Translations under genes and position numbers: made by a program | The notes under the pieces: generated by a model | The model's input: only the letters and a program-made list of their open reading frames with translations | What the model was told of the DNA's origin: nothing | Databases searched by the model: none | Part shown: positions 1 through 8,726 of the stretch, piece by piece | How positions within the stretch are numbered: the first letter of the stretch is position 1 | Layout of the letters: the number at the start of each line of letters is the position of its first letter | Source: Myxococcota bacterium | GTDB lineage: Bacteria; Myxococcota_A; Bradymonadia; UBA7976; UBA1532 | DNA length: 64,000 bases | Assembly: GCA_963169045.1 (NCBI GenBank) | Contig: CAUJDF010000002.1 | Coordinates: forward strand, 62,001-126,000 | Direction of reading: 5' to 3'

Positions 1-324
1 CTGCAGGAGTCGTTCAGCGCCGCGACGGTCCAGCGGCTCCAGCGCGCCTGGAACCAGGACCAGGTGCCGCCCGCCGATGGCTGGCAGGCGCTCGCCGAGC
101 AGCTGCTCTTCCTGGGCAAGGCGCTCGAGGTCAAAGACGAGGAGATCCGCGGCGACTACGCGAAGGTCACGACGTTGGCCGGCGTCGAGCCGCGCGACTA
201 CTACCTCCGCAAGGAGGACGGCCGCTGGCGCCTCGAGATCGGGGCCGGGCAGCGCTTCGAGCAGGCGGCACCCGCCTCGGCGCCGGCCGAGCCGCCGCCG
301 CCGGAGAGCAAGGGCGGGACGTGA
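1..324 (+). CDS. C-terminal end of an unrecognised protein (truncated by the window edge)
   Basis: The frame is open from base 1 to the TGA at 322-324, so this is the last ~107 residues of a longer protein. A GTG at 64 could in principle start a short 86-residue protein, but the frame is open and coding-like before it. The segment around residues 45-80 (alternating polar and hydrophobic, ending KEDGRWRLEIG) looks like the closing strands of a small NTF2-like or DUF4878-like fold. That is weak pattern matching only. The tail is Ala/Pro/Glu-rich and probably disordered. No function can be assigned. The rny-like gene follows 31 bp downstream. Confidence 0.55.
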   Translation: MQESFSAATVQRLQRAWNQDQVPPADGWQALAEQLLFLGKALEVKDEEIRGDYAKVTTLAGVEPRDYYLRKEDGRWRLEIGAGQRFEQAAPASAPAEPPPPESKGGT

Positions 325-340
325 CCCTCGCCCGTCGTGC

Positions 341-346
341 TACAGT
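341..346 (+). promoter_or_regulatory. putative -10 element of the RNase Y-like gene
   Basis: TACAGT matches TATAAT at four of six positions and is preceded by GC. It ends 9 nt before the ATG at 356, so transcription would begin at or very near the start codon. No convincing -35 hexamer is seen at the usual spacing. A similar GC-TAGAAG sits at the same distance before the cyclase gene at 18960. Confidence 0.3.
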
Positions 347-355
347 CGAGCGACC

Positions 356-1924
356 ATGATCGAAGTGGCCATCACCGCCGTCGCCACTGCCACGGCCGCC
401 GCCCTGAGCACGACCCTCCTGCGTCGCCGCGGCCGCGCCGCCGAGGTCGCCCGCGCCGAGGCCGAGGCGCGCCGCGTGCGCGAGGCGGCGAGCAACGCCG
501 CTCGGCAGGTTCAGTCCGCCGCCCTCGCCGAGGCCCGCGCCCGCGCCGAGGCGATACGGGCGAGCGTCCAGGCCGACCGGGAGGCGGTCGAAGCCGAGCT
601 CGTGGCCGTCGAGGAGCGCATCGAGGCCCGCGCCCGCGCGCTCGAGGGCCGCGCCGAGCGCCTGCGGGACCGCGACGCCGAGATCGAGGGTCAGTTCGAC
701 GCGCTCAAGGCACGACGGGCCGAGCTACAGACGGTCGAGCGCCAGCTCGCCGAGCTCGCGACGCAGGCCGATCAGGCCGTCGAGCGGACGGCGGGCATCA
801 CCCGCGACACGGCGCGCGACGAGCTCCGACGCGACATGGTCGACGGCGCCCGGCTCGCGGCGCAGCGCGCTGCTCGAGAGATCGAGGAGCTGGCGCTGAG
901 CGGGGCCGAGGCCGAGGCCCGCCGCGTGATCGACCTCGCCTGCGGCCGCTACGGCATTCCCCTGCCCGCCGAGCGCCTGGTCACCACCGTGACGCTGCCC
1001 ACGGCGGCGGCGGCGCGCGAGCGCCTGCTCGGCGGCGGGCGCGAGGTGCTGCAGGTGGTCACCTCGCTCTCGTCGGTCGAGTTCCTGCCGGTCGACGGCG
1101 ACGACGACACGCTGTACCTGCAGGCGCCCGATCCCTTCACGCGCGAGGTGGGCCGCCTGGCGTTCGAGCGGCTCGCCAAGGCGAAGAAGGCCGACGCAAG
1201 CGCGGCGAAGCGCTTCGTCGACGAGGCGCGGCAAGAGCTCGACCGCATCGCCCACACCGCCGGCAAGCGCGCGGCCGAGGTGCTCGGCCTGAAGGACGTC
1301 CACGCCGACATCCGTTACCTCGTCGGAAAGCTGCTGTATCGCACCAGCTACACACAGAACCAGTGGCAGCACGCGATCGAGACCGCCTTCCTCGCGGGGA
1401 TGATGGCCGAGGACATGGGCATCGACGTGCACCTCGCGCGGCGCGCGGCGCTCCTGCACGACATCGGCAAGGTGCTGTGGGCCGAGACCGAGGCGGTCGG
1501 CAGCCACGCCGTCAGCGGCGCGGCCTTCGCGCGCGATCACGGCGAGCCGCCCGAGGTGGTCCACCCGATCGCCGCGCACCACAACGACGAGAAGCCGGCG
1601 AGCGCGCTTGCGCACCTCGTGGCCGCCGCCGACGCGCTCAGCGGCGCCCGACCCGGGGCCCGCCGCGAGACCGAGGAGGCCTTCAGCACCCGCGTCGAGG
1701 ACCTCGAGCGCATCTGCGGCGACTTCGGCGGTATCGACAAGGCCTACGTCATTCAGGGAGGCCGCGAGGTGCGCGTCGTCGTCGATCCCCACCGGGTCGA
1801 CGACCTCGGCGCCGCGCGCCTCTCCTTCGACATCGCCCGCCGCATCGAGGGCGAGATGGTCTACCCGGGCCAGATCAAGGTGACCGTCATCCGCGCCACG
1901 CGGGCCTCCGCCGTCGTCCGCTGA
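356..1924 (+). CDS. rny: RNase Y-like endoribonuclease with degenerate KH domain
   Basis: The 522-residue product has the order of RNase Y: an N-terminal hydrophobic anchor (residues ~3-20), a long Arg/Glu/Ala-rich coiled coil (~25-190), a KH-like region (~205-275) and an HD domain (~320-520) with H368-D369 in LLHDIGK. The C-terminal half follows the family closely (RTSYTQNQWQHAIE, HHNDEKP, ADALSGARPGARRET, YPGQIKVTVIR). RNase Y is a membrane-anchored endonuclease that starts mRNA decay. Here the KH GxxG loop, normally GREG, reads G226-G-G-R229, so RNA binding by this domain is doubtful. The ATG at 356 is chosen because it gives the membrane anchor. It has no Shine-Dalgarno sequence, and a -10-like TACAGT lies 9 nt upstream, which suggests a leaderless mRNA. 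Confidence 0.85.
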   Translation: MIEVAITAVATATAAALSTTLLRRRGRAAEVARAEAEARRVREAASNAARQVQSAALAEARARAEAIRASVQADREAVEAELVAVEERIEARARALEGRAERLRDRDAEIEGQFDALKARRAELQTVERQLAELATQADQAVERTAGITRDTARDELRRDMVDGARLAAQRAAREIEELALSGAEAEARRVIDLACGRYGIPLPAERLVTTVTLPTAAAARERLLGGGREVLQVVTSLSSVEFLPVDGDDDTLYLQAPDPFTREVGRLAFERLAKAKKADASAAKRFVDEARQELDRIAHTAGKRAAEVLGLKDVHADIRYLVGKLLYRTSYTQNQWQHAIETAFLAGMMAEDMGIDVHLARRAALLHDIGKVLWAETEAVGSHAVSGAAFARDHGEPPEVVHPIAAHHNDEKPASALAHLVAAADALSGARPGARRETEEAFSTRVEDLERICGDFGGIDKAYVIQGGREVRVVVDPHRVDDLGAARLSFDIARRIEGEMVYPGQIKVTVIRATRASAVVR

Positions 1925-2005
1925 GCGAGTCATTACGGACCCTTCTAGATCCTCCATCCGCTGTCGATCCGTAGGAAGGGTGGTGACGCCTCCACGGAGC
2001 ACGGC

Positions 2006-3232
2006 ATGACCGGTCTCGATCCCAACGACGCCCTCCGCCTCGGCGGCCGCTACGCGGTGGAACGGATCCTCGGGGTCCAGCCCTCGGGCCGCTTCCTCGT
2101 CGCGGTGGACACTCAGGCGGGCGGGCGCGTGACGATCTTCCTGCCGGAGCTCGGCGGGTCGGGGTGGTCCGCCGACCGCTTCATGGCGCAGCTGGCGCCG
2201 GAGCGAGAGCGGGCGCGGCCGCTCGTCGACACCGGGTACTGCACGATCCGCGACCTCGGGCAGACCGACGACGGCCAGCCGTTCGTCGTCGTCGGCCGCC
2301 CCCAGGGCGTGAGCGTGGCGGCGCTGATCCAGGCCGAAGGCCGGCTCGGCACGGAGCGGGCGATCAACGTGGCGCTGCAGGTCTGCGATCTCGTCCGCCG
2401 CGCCCACGGCGCCGGCATCCTGCCGGCGGCGGCGACACCCGACGCGGTGATCGTCGACGCGCAGACGAACGGTCGCCTGCGCGTGTCGATCGTCGACCTC
2501 GGGCTGCATCGGGGCGCCTACGGCAGCGCGGTGGCGACGCCGCCGCCCGCCGAGCACTTCGAGTCGGCGCAGCGACGGCGCGGACAGACGCCCGACCCGC
2601 GTGACGACGTCTACGCCGTGACCGCGCTGCTGCACGCCATGCTCTACGGGGTCGCGCCGCCGCCGATGGCCGCGCACGGGCCCGCGGACGGCTCCGGCTG
2701 GGCGGTCCTGCCGAACGACGGCCGCGGTCTGGACCGCCGGCTCGAGGCCTGCCTGCACACGGTGCTCGTGCGCGGCCTGGCGCGCGAACGCGAGGAGCGG
2801 CTGCCCGACGTGGCGGCGCTTCAGCGCGCGCTGACCGGCCTGCGGCAGCTCATGGGCATCTCCGCGCCGGCCTTCGAGCTGCTCGCGGCGACGCGGAGCC
2901 GCCTCGGACGCGGCACCGATCCGCTCGACATGCCGGTGTCGAACCCGGCGCTCGACCGGGCGATGGAAGCACGGGCCCGCGTGCGGCGCGTCATCGAGCG
3001 GGCGATGGAGGGCGGGGCCAACCTGGCGTCGCTGCCGGCGCCCGAGCGCCGCCGCGCGAGCGTGGAGATCGTCGACATCCGCCAGGCCGCCGGGCGTGAG
3101 GGCGCCGAGGCGGAGTCACCCGCCGAGGACGGCGGACCGGGCCGCGCCCTCCGTCCGCTGAGTCGCGCCAACACGGGCGCGCTGGGCTTCGGTCCGCCCC
3201 GTTCGCCGCGCCGCGTCGAGTTTCGCCGCTGA
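2006..3232 (+). CDS. Ser/Thr kinase-like protein, predicted pseudokinase
   Basis: The 408-residue protein has a protein-kinase fold signature (residues ~14-285: RYAVERILG at the N-lobe start, DDVYAVTALLHAML for the F-helix region) but has lost the catalytic residues. The N-lobe Lys position is F45 (VTIFLPE). The HRD-K-N catalytic loop reads roughly P140-A-A-A-T-P-D-A. DFG is D164-L-G166. Phosphotransfer is therefore unlikely; a scaffold or nucleotide-sensing role is an inference. The last ~120 residues are low-complexity and Arg-rich. There is no membrane segment. It precedes a second kinase-like gene on the same strand (134 bp gap), and two intact kinases lie beyond on the opposite strand, so it may modulate them. 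The ATG at 2006 gives the full N-lobe. Confidence 0.8.
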   Translation: MTGLDPNDALRLGGRYAVERILGVQPSGRFLVAVDTQAGGRVTIFLPELGGSGWSADRFMAQLAPERERARPLVDTGYCTIRDLGQTDDGQPFVVVGRPQGVSVAALIQAEGRLGTERAINVALQVCDLVRRAHGAGILPAAATPDAVIVDAQTNGRLRVSIVDLGLHRGAYGSAVATPPPAEHFESAQRRRGQTPDPRDDVYAVTALLHAMLYGVAPPPMAAHGPADGSGWAVLPNDGRGLDRRLEACLHTVLVRGLAREREERLPDVAALQRALTGLRQLMGISAPAFELLAATRSRLGRGTDPLDMPVSNPALDRAMEARARVRRVIERAMEGGANLASLPAPERRRASVEIVDIRQAAGREGAEAESPAEDGGPGRALRPLSRANTGALGFGPPRSPRRVEFRR

Positions 3233-3295
3233 AGGATCGTTGCCGAATCAAAGGCGAGGCGCCGTTCATCCGTCCGGGAGGGCTTCCAGGCTTTC

Positions 3296-3324
3296 GTGAC
3301 CCGTTCGAAAGCCTCTGTTATGCT
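3296..3324 (+). promoter_or_regulatory. putative sigma70-type promoter of the 3366 gene
   Basis: GTGACC (3296-3301) and TATGCT (3319-3324) are separated by 17 bp, each matching the consensus at four or so positions. They lie in the 133-bp gap between the two kinase-like genes, ~41 bp before the GTG start at 3366. The local AT content is higher than in the flanking genes. Confidence 0.4.
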
Positions 3325-3365
3325 GCCCGAGCCGGGGAGACGGCCATCCGTCACGGGGAGACAGA

Positions 3366-5672
3366 GTGTCCGGGCGCCACTCCGAGCCACTACATCCGCA
3401 GCACGACGACGCGCGCCGCGAGACGCCCGCGCGCCGCAGCCGCGGGCCGGCCTCCGAGCCGCCGTCGCCCGCCCGCGGGGGGGCCTCGGCCGAGCTGAAC
3501 AGCGACGCCGTCGTCGACGGGCGCTATCGCATCCTGCGGCGCCCCAGCCGCTGGGTCGTCGGCAATGCCTACCCCGCGCACGATGCCACCACGGGCGAGC
3601 CCGTCGTCGTCGTCCTGCCCGAGATCGCGCCCGACCAGGCCGCTGGCTTCGTCCAGCGCGCGCGGGTCGACGCCCAGCGCACGCGCGCGCTCCAGCCGCA
3701 CCACGTCGTGACGATCCGCGACTGCGGGGTCCTCACCGAGGGGCTCGCGTGGTTCACGATCCGTCGTGTCGCGGGCACCTCGCTCCTCCGCCACCTGAAG
3801 GCGCAGGGCGCGCTCGGCACCGACGTGGCGCTCCACCTGTTCGAGAAGCTCTGCGAGCAGGTGACCGCCGCCCACGCCAGCGGCCTCGTGCTCGGCGATC
3901 TGCGGCCGGCGAACATCATCCTGGCGGGCGCCGACGACGCGCCCGAGGGCGAGGGCCTGCACCCCGAGGTCGTCGACATGGGGTTCGCGCGCGGCGTGTT
4001 CGACGGGCTGCTCGAGCTGCCGGCGCCGCCGGTGGCCTATCGCTCGCCCGAGCGCCGCCGCGGCATGCCGCTGACCCCCGCCGACGACGTGTATGCGCTC
4101 GGCGCCGTCCTCTACTTCATGCTCACCGCGCGACCGCCCGTCGCCGACGACGCCGAGCACGACCGGCCCATCCCCGCGCCGTCGCTGGTGCGCCCCGACC
4201 TCGACCTGTCGGCGTACGTCGACCGCGTCGTCCTGCGCGCGCTCGCGCCGCGTCCCGAGGAGCGGCACGCGCGCATCGGCGACCTGCTCGAGGCGGTCCG
4301 CGGCCTGCGCGAGCTGTTCCGGCTGTCGCCGGCGGCGCGCGAGATGTTGAAGCTCGGCGGCGACGACGTCGAGTCGCGGGTCGACGCCTTCGAGAGCGAT
4401 CCGACGGCCGAGTTCGGCATGCAGGCGCTGCCGCGGCTCATGGCCAGCCGGCGCCCGCGTCCGGCGACCGCGCCGATGGGCCCGCCGGCGGACCAGGCCG
4501 GCACCGTCCCCTACTCGCCGGCGCCGCCGGTCCAGCCGACGCGGGCCACCGCGCCGAGCAACCGGCCGAGCTGGCAACCGCCGCCGCCCGAGTGGCAGCC
4601 GCCGCCCGCCGGCTCATGGCCGCCGCCGGGATCGGTGCCGCCGCCCGGGGGCGTGTGGCCGCCGGCGACCGGCCAGCAGCCGGTGGTGTCGCCTTCGGGG
4701 CCGCTGCCGCCGGTGCCCTTCGCCGGCCCCCCCGCCGCCGGCGGTCCCTTTCCGCCGCCCGCGTGGTCGCCCGCCGGTCTGCCGGTCGAGCCCACCGACC
4801 CGGGTCTGCCCGCCCGACGGGCCCTCCCCGGCCCGACCGGCAACCTGCCCGCCCTGGACATGGGCGGCTCGGTCCCGGGGCGCCACGGTCGCGTCGGCGG
4901 CCTCGGCATGGCGCCGCTGCGCCTCGAGGCCGAGCCGGGGCGGATCGCGCCGGCGATCGAGACGACCGCTCGCCCGGCCGGCGCGGGCGCCGGACGCTGG
5001 ATCGCGTCGGTGGTGCTCGTCCTGCTCGTCTTCGGCGGGGTGATCGCGGTCGCCTGGACGCTGCAGGGCAGCCAGCCCTCCGTCCATCCGCCCGATCGCG
5101 TCGTCCAGGACCCGGCGGCCTTCGATCCCTTACCGCCACCGCAGCCCGCCGTGCCGGCGCCCGCGCCGACTCCCGTCATGGCGCCGCCGCCGGCGGACGC
5201 GCCGGCCCCGGTGGTTTCGCCGGCCTCGGTGGCGGCGCCGCCCTCGAGCGCGCCGCGCGCCGAGGCCGCGACGGCCCCCGAGCCCACCCACGGATCCGCC
5301 GTCGACGAAGATGCGCCGCCCGAGGGCGCGACGCCGCCTGCGCCGGGCTCGGTGGCCCGCGTCCGCCTTCAGCTGGCGACGGTGCCCGCAGGCGCCCGCG
5401 TCGTGCGCGCCAAGACCGGCGAGGTGCCGTGCGCCGCGACGCCGTGCGTGCTCGAGCACCAGGCGCTCGAGGCGGGCAAGGTCATGTGGCTGCGCATCGA
5501 GAAGGCCGGCTTCGCCTCGCGCGAGGTGTATCTGCCGGTCTCCGCCGACGGCGAGTTCAGCTTCGAGCTCCACCCGGCGGCCCCGCCGGCACCGGCCGAA
5601 GACGTCGCCCCGCCGGCGGCGGGCAATCCGCCGACGGCGGCGCCCAGCCTGCGCGATCCCTTCGGCGACTGA
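3366..5672 (+). CDS. Membrane-anchored kinase-like protein with PEGA-like C-terminal domain
   Basis: The 768-residue protein begins with a Ser/Arg/Pro-rich leader and a kinase-like domain (~50-330). The N-lobe Lys is absent (VVVVLPE). The catalytic loop reads L176-G-D178-L-R-P-A-N183 in place of HRDLKPxN, so His and Lys are lost but Asp and Asn remain. DFG is D204-M-G206. Next come a long Pro/Gly-rich linker (~360-520), one transmembrane segment (~543-565), another Pro/Ala-rich stretch, and a beta-rich domain (~663-740) resembling PEGA-type domains on myxobacterial kinases. The topology puts the kinase-like domain in the cytoplasm and the C-terminal domain outside the inner membrane. It may be a pseudokinase receptor or a very weak kinase. 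The GTG at 3366 is the best start (GGGGAGAC upstream). It converges with the intact kinase at 5713. Confidence 0.8.
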   Translation: MSGRHSEPLHPQHDDARRETPARRSRGPASEPPSPARGGASAELNSDAVVDGRYRILRRPSRWVVGNAYPAHDATTGEPVVVVLPEIAPDQAAGFVQRARVDAQRTRALQPHHVVTIRDCGVLTEGLAWFTIRRVAGTSLLRHLKAQGALGTDVALHLFEKLCEQVTAAHASGLVLGDLRPANIILAGADDAPEGEGLHPEVVDMGFARGVFDGLLELPAPPVAYRSPERRRGMPLTPADDVYALGAVLYFMLTARPPVADDAEHDRPIPAPSLVRPDLDLSAYVDRVVLRALAPRPEERHARIGDLLEAVRGLRELFRLSPAAREMLKLGGDDVESRVDAFESDPTAEFGMQALPRLMASRRPRPATAPMGPPADQAGTVPYSPAPPVQPTRATAPSNRPSWQPPPPEWQPPPAGSWPPPGSVPPPGGVWPPATGQQPVVSPSGPLPPVPFAGPPAAGGPFPPPAWSPAGLPVEPTDPGLPARRALPGPTGNLPALDMGGSVPGRHGRVGGLGMAPLRLEAEPGRIAPAIETTARPAGAGAGRWIASVVLVLLVFGGVIAVAWTLQGSQPSVHPPDRVVQDPAAFDPLPPPQPAVPAPAPTPVMAPPPADAPAPVVSPASVAAPPSSAPRAEAATAPEPTHGSAVDEDAPPEGATPPAPGSVARVRLQLATVPAGARVVRAKTGEVPCAATPCVLEHQALEAGKVMWLRIEKAGFASREVYLPVSADGEFSFELHPAAPPAPAEDVAPPAAGNPPTAAPSLRDPFGD

Positions 5673-5712
5673 ACCGCTCTCCAATCCCTCGAGACGACTG
5701 AAGGTCCTCCGT

Positions 5713-7494
5713 TCATCGCGTCGGCAGGACGAACGGCGAACGCAGCGCGTCCGGCGAGACCGGCGTGCGCGAGGGCGCGCGGCGGGGCGCCTCGCCGGCG
5801 GCCACGGAGACCGGCGCCGGTGAGGCGGGCGGGGGCACGTCCTCCGCGGCGAGCGCCGTCGGCGCGGGCAGTCGAGGCGGACGCTTCGCCGGCGGCGGCG
5901 CGCTCCGGCGCGGGGGCGCCGCGGTTGGCGGCGCCGGTGCCGCCGTCGGGGGCGGCGACCCGGGCGGCCTCGTGGCGGGCGCGGCGGGCGCCGGCTCGGG
6001 CCCGCGGACGGCGGCCCCGTGCGCGCCGGTGCGGGCGGGCGCGATGGCCGGCGACATCTCGCCCCCGGTCGCGGCCGGCGCCGCGCGCTCGGCGACCACG
6101 CGCTCGTCGGTGCCGGGCGACGGCGGCGCCGTGTCGCGCGTCGCCACGGCCCTCGACCCGGCGTGGGCGGACGGCACGCGAACGTCGGCGCCGCGGGTCG
6201 CCGCCGAACCGCCGGGCGCCTCCGGCGGCGATGTGTTCCGGGCGGCCCGCCACGTCAGCGCCAGGGCCAGCAGCCCCGTGGCGGCGACGAGCGACCGGCG
6301 CAGCCGCCGGCGACGCGATCCGTCGGGCGCCGACGTCGCGGCGGGCGGCACGGCCTGGCGGTCCGGGGCCGCGGCGGGCGCCCCGCGATGCTCGGCGAAC
6401 GCCCCGCGAGACGCGGTGGGCGCCCCACGCTCCGACGGCATGCGGCGCGGCACGGCCCCCGCGGTCGCGGCCACCGGCGGACGCGCGGCGCGATCCGCGC
6501 TCGAGACCGTCCCGGTGGGCCCCCACACGTCGATCTCATCGCCGTCCGCCAGCACCGGCCCGCCGCCGGCCTCTGCCGTCGAGGCGCACGCGTCGATCGG
6601 CGCCGGCGGCGCGGTCCGCAGCGGGAAGGCGCGCGGCGGCGGCAGCTCGCCCAGGGCGCGCTGAAGGTCGTCGAGCGCGGCGCGCGCCGTCCCATAGCGT
6701 CGCGCGGGCTCGCGGGCGAGCAGCTTCGCGCACACCTGGCCGAGCGCGTAGGGCACGTCGGCGGGCGCCGCGACGTCCTCGTGGGTGATCTTGTGGATGA
6801 TCTGCAGGGTGTCGCCGCCCGGCGCGTCGAAGGGGCGCCGCCCCGTCAGCAAGCGAAAGAACACCACGCCGACCGCGAACAGGTCGCTGCGCGGATCGTC
6901 GCGCACGCCGGAGAAGCGCTCCGGCGCCATGTACTGGATGGTCCCCACGAGGCCGGAGCCGGTGGCCGGCGCTTCGCCCGCGAGCGGCTCGAGGGAACGC
7001 GAGATGCCGAAGTCGCAGACCTTCACCCGCCCGGAGGCGCTGTCGACCAGGACGTTCGCGTCCTTCACGTCGCGGTGCACGATGCCGGCCCGGTGGGCCG
7101 CGTCGAGGCCGAGCAGGACCTGCGCCACCGCCGCGACCGCCACCTCCGGCGCCAGCGCGCACCCGTAGGGTGCCGCCGCGGAGAGCGCGCCGTCGCCGAA
7201 CAGCTCCATCACCAGGAACGGATGCCCGCTCGCGAGGCGCCCGTAACGGTGCACGCGCACCACGTGCGCGTCGTCGATGCGCGCCAGGAGCCGCGCCTCG
7301 TCCCGGAAGCGGTCCAGCACGTGCGGGCGCCGGTCGCGCAGGACCTTGAACGCCACCTGTCGATCGAGGTCGAGGTCGATCGCCTCGTACACAGTGCCGA
7401 AGCCGCCGCCGCCGATGCGGCGCACAATGCGGTAGCCGGCCTGGACCGAGCCCGACGGCAGGGTCGGCTCGAACGGGAGCGGGGGTTCGTTCAC
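5713..7494 (-). CDS. Active-type Ser/Thr protein kinase, membrane-anchored, Pro/Ala-rich C-terminal half
   Basis: The 593-residue protein is a PknB-type kinase with all key residues: Gly loop GGGGFGTVYEA (~28-38), K50 in VAFKVL, H140-R-D142-V-K-D-A-N147, D161-F-G163 and an APERF motif at ~190. A hydrophobic segment in the middle (SLVAATGLLALALTW, after a run of Arg) is a single transmembrane helix. The remaining ~180 residues are Ala/Pro/Arg-rich and would lie in the periplasm without a recognisable domain. The start is a GTG at 7494; no strong ribosome site is visible. It phosphorylates Ser/Thr on unknown substrates; the neighbouring kinase-like proteins at 2006 and 3366 are candidate partners by position only. 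Its stop faces the 3366 gene with a 40-bp gap and no obvious terminator. Confidence 0.9.
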   Translation of the reverse strand: MNEPPLPFEPTLPSGSVQAGYRIVRRIGGGGFGTVYEAIDLDLDRQVAFKVLRDRRPHVLDRFRDEARLLARIDDAHVVRVHRYGRLASGHPFLVMELFGDGALSAAAPYGCALAPEVAVAAVAQVLLGLDAAHRAGIVHRDVKDANVLVDSASGRVKVCDFGISRSLEPLAGEAPATGSGLVGTIQYMAPERFSGVRDDPRSDLFAVGVVFFRLLTGRRPFDAPGGDTLQIIHKITHEDVAAPADVPYALGQVCAKLLAREPARRYGTARAALDDLQRALGELPPPRAFPLRTAPPAPIDACASTAEAGGGPVLADGDEIDVWGPTGTVSSADRAARPPVAATAGAVPRRMPSERGAPTASRGAFAEHRGAPAAAPDRQAVPPAATSAPDGSRRRRLRRSLVAATGLLALALTWRAARNTSPPEAPGGSAATRGADVRVPSAHAGSRAVATRDTAPPSPGTDERVVAERAAPAATGGEMSPAIAPARTGAHGAAVRGPEPAPAAPATRPPGSPPPTAAPAPPTAAPPRRSAPPPAKRPPRLPAPTALAAEDVPPPASPAPVSVAAGEAPRRAPSRTPVSPDALRSPFVLPTR

Positions 7495-7557
7495 GTTCGG
7501 GAATTCGGCGGGCGCGCGGGGGCGGGCGAGGCCGGGGGCGCGCCCGGACCCACCCTC

Positions 7558-8439
7558 TCAGCGGACGTCGAGGGTGACGCAGCGGCCGCCGGCTCCGCGC
7601 TCGCACACGCTCACGGCGAGATCGCCGTCGAGCAGTCGTTCGGCGGGGCCGAGCACGGCGAGGCCGCGGGGCTGGCCGTCGGGCGGCACGAAGGCGTCGG
7701 GGACCGAGAGCAGGACGTCCTGGACGGGCCGGTCGTCGACGCGGACCGTCACCTCGCCGACCGTGAACGCCGGCTGGCTGTGGTTGGTGACCTCGAGGTG
7801 CAGGACGGCGTCGCCGCCGACGCGCGCGAGGCCGTGGCTCGCGAGGTAGATGAAGTCACGCTTCGTCCGGCGCGCCGACGGCACGACCTCGAGGCCGCTC
7901 CGCGCGACGTTGCGCGCCAGCCAGTGCCGGCCGCGCTTCGCGAACAGCGGCTCGAGCGGCGCGAGGCGCTCGGCGACGGCGGGCTCGGCGCGATCGGGGT
8001 CCACCGAGAGCCAGCGGTGCAGCAGGCGCACCGCCGCCGCGGGGATGCCGGTGCTGAGGCCCTCCCCCCGCTCCACGCGCACCACGTCGATGGTGGCCTC
8101 TTCGGGGCGCGCGGCGACCCGCACGCGACAGGTCACCGCGGTGCCGTCCTCGGTGAGGATGGTGAGGTTGCTCACGGGGCGCTCGGCGCGCACGTACTCG
8201 CTCTCGACGAGGCTGGCGACGACGACGTTGTCCTTGACGTGCGCCGTCAGCACGTCGGGGCTGCCCGGCACGGCCATGCGCACCGACTCCGGCAAGATGA
8301 AGGTGAGGCGCTGCGTGAAGCCGAGCGCGATCTCGCCGGGGATCACCTGCGCCGGCTCGTCGAGCCGGACCACGCGCGTCCCCGCCATCGCCGGCGCGCC
8401 CCACAGCAGCATCGAGAGCAGCAGGCCAGTTCGTCGCAT
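7558..8439 (-). CDS. Secreted beta-rich protein, DUF2381-like or VirB9/TraK-like (uncertain)
   Basis: The 293-residue protein begins with a signal peptide (MRRTGLLLSMLLWGAPAMAG). The N-terminal ~110 residues are alternating beta strands (ILPESVRMAVPGS, VSNLTILTEDG), recalling either the myxobacterial DUF2381 family or the N-terminal domain of VirB9/TraK proteins. The C-terminal part has a second beta-rich domain (LHLEVTNHSQPAFTVGEVTV) like DUF2381 C-terminal regions. No other conjugation or secretion genes are near, so DUF2381 is preferred, but this is not secure. The ATG at 8439 is chosen because it gives the signal peptide. The long upstream open frame in the same phase is repeat-element DNA. 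It lies between two kinase genes on the same strand and ends 63 bp before the 7494 start. Confidence 0.6.
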   Translation of the reverse strand: MRRTGLLLSMLLWGAPAMAGTRVVRLDEPAQVIPGEIALGFTQRLTFILPESVRMAVPGSPDVLTAHVKDNVVVASLVESEYVRAERPVSNLTILTEDGTAVTCRVRVAARPEEATIDVVRVERGEGLSTGIPAAAVRLLHRWLSVDPDRAEPAVAERLAPLEPLFAKRGRHWLARNVARSGLEVVPSARRTKRDFIYLASHGLARVGGDAVLHLEVTNHSQPAFTVGEVTVRVDDRPVQDVLLSVPDAFVPPDGQPRGLAVLGPAERLLDGDLAVSVCERGAGGRCVTLDVR

Positions 8440-8476
8440 GCCGCACCATTCGGCACGGCGCGCCCACGGCCTTAGG

Positions 8477-8716
8477 CTTTCGCCATGCTCGGCTGCCTGC
8501 GGCCGGCCCCGACCGGTCGCCGCAGCTTGCTCCCCCAGGCGAAGCCGCCGTCTTGCGGTGGCGAGTCTGCCCGAAGGGGTCGGTCGCTTCGCTGCGCGGC
8601 GCACTTCGGTCTCGACGTGCATCAAGCACGCCTTCGACTGAGATTCGCCTTGCTCCTTGCTGCGACTCGGTCGTCGCTCGGCCTCGTCGACGCCGAAGGG
8701 GCGAAGCTTGAGCTCA
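8477..8716 (-). repeat. Dispersed intergenic element, copy A (MITE-like, imperfect inverted ends)
   Basis: About 240 bp fill most of the gap between the kinase gene stop (8727) and the 8439 start. Read on the minus strand, it shares long near-identical blocks with 34069-34243, such as CGACCGAGTCGCAGCAAGGA and GTCGAAGGCGTGCTTGATGC. The ends are imperfect inverted repeats (CTTTCGCC at 8478-8485 against GGCGAAG at 8700-8706). Copy A carries ~70 bp (~8520-8590) that copy B lacks. It starts about 10 bp after the kinase stop. No coding potential is shared by the copies, because their reading frames diverge. Confidence 0.75.
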
Positions 8717-8726
8717 GGACTCGGCC

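Noticed and set aside
1935-1980. Possible pseudoknot before the 2006 gene (ACGGA/TCCGT and CCCTTC/GAAGGG crossing)
   Set aside because: There are no bases between the first two strands, which makes a real pseudoknot sterically unlikely. Short complementary pairs arise easily by chance.
725-2758. A 677-codon minus-strand open frame across the RNase Y-like and first pseudokinase genes
   Set aside because: It crosses two plus-strand genes with recognisable domains and has no recognisable content of its own.
8440-8726. In-frame extension of the 7558-8439 protein upstream to the kinase gene
   Set aside because: The open frame runs through repeat copy A, whose counterpart at 34069 has a different frame with stops. 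The signal peptide at 8439 marks the real start.
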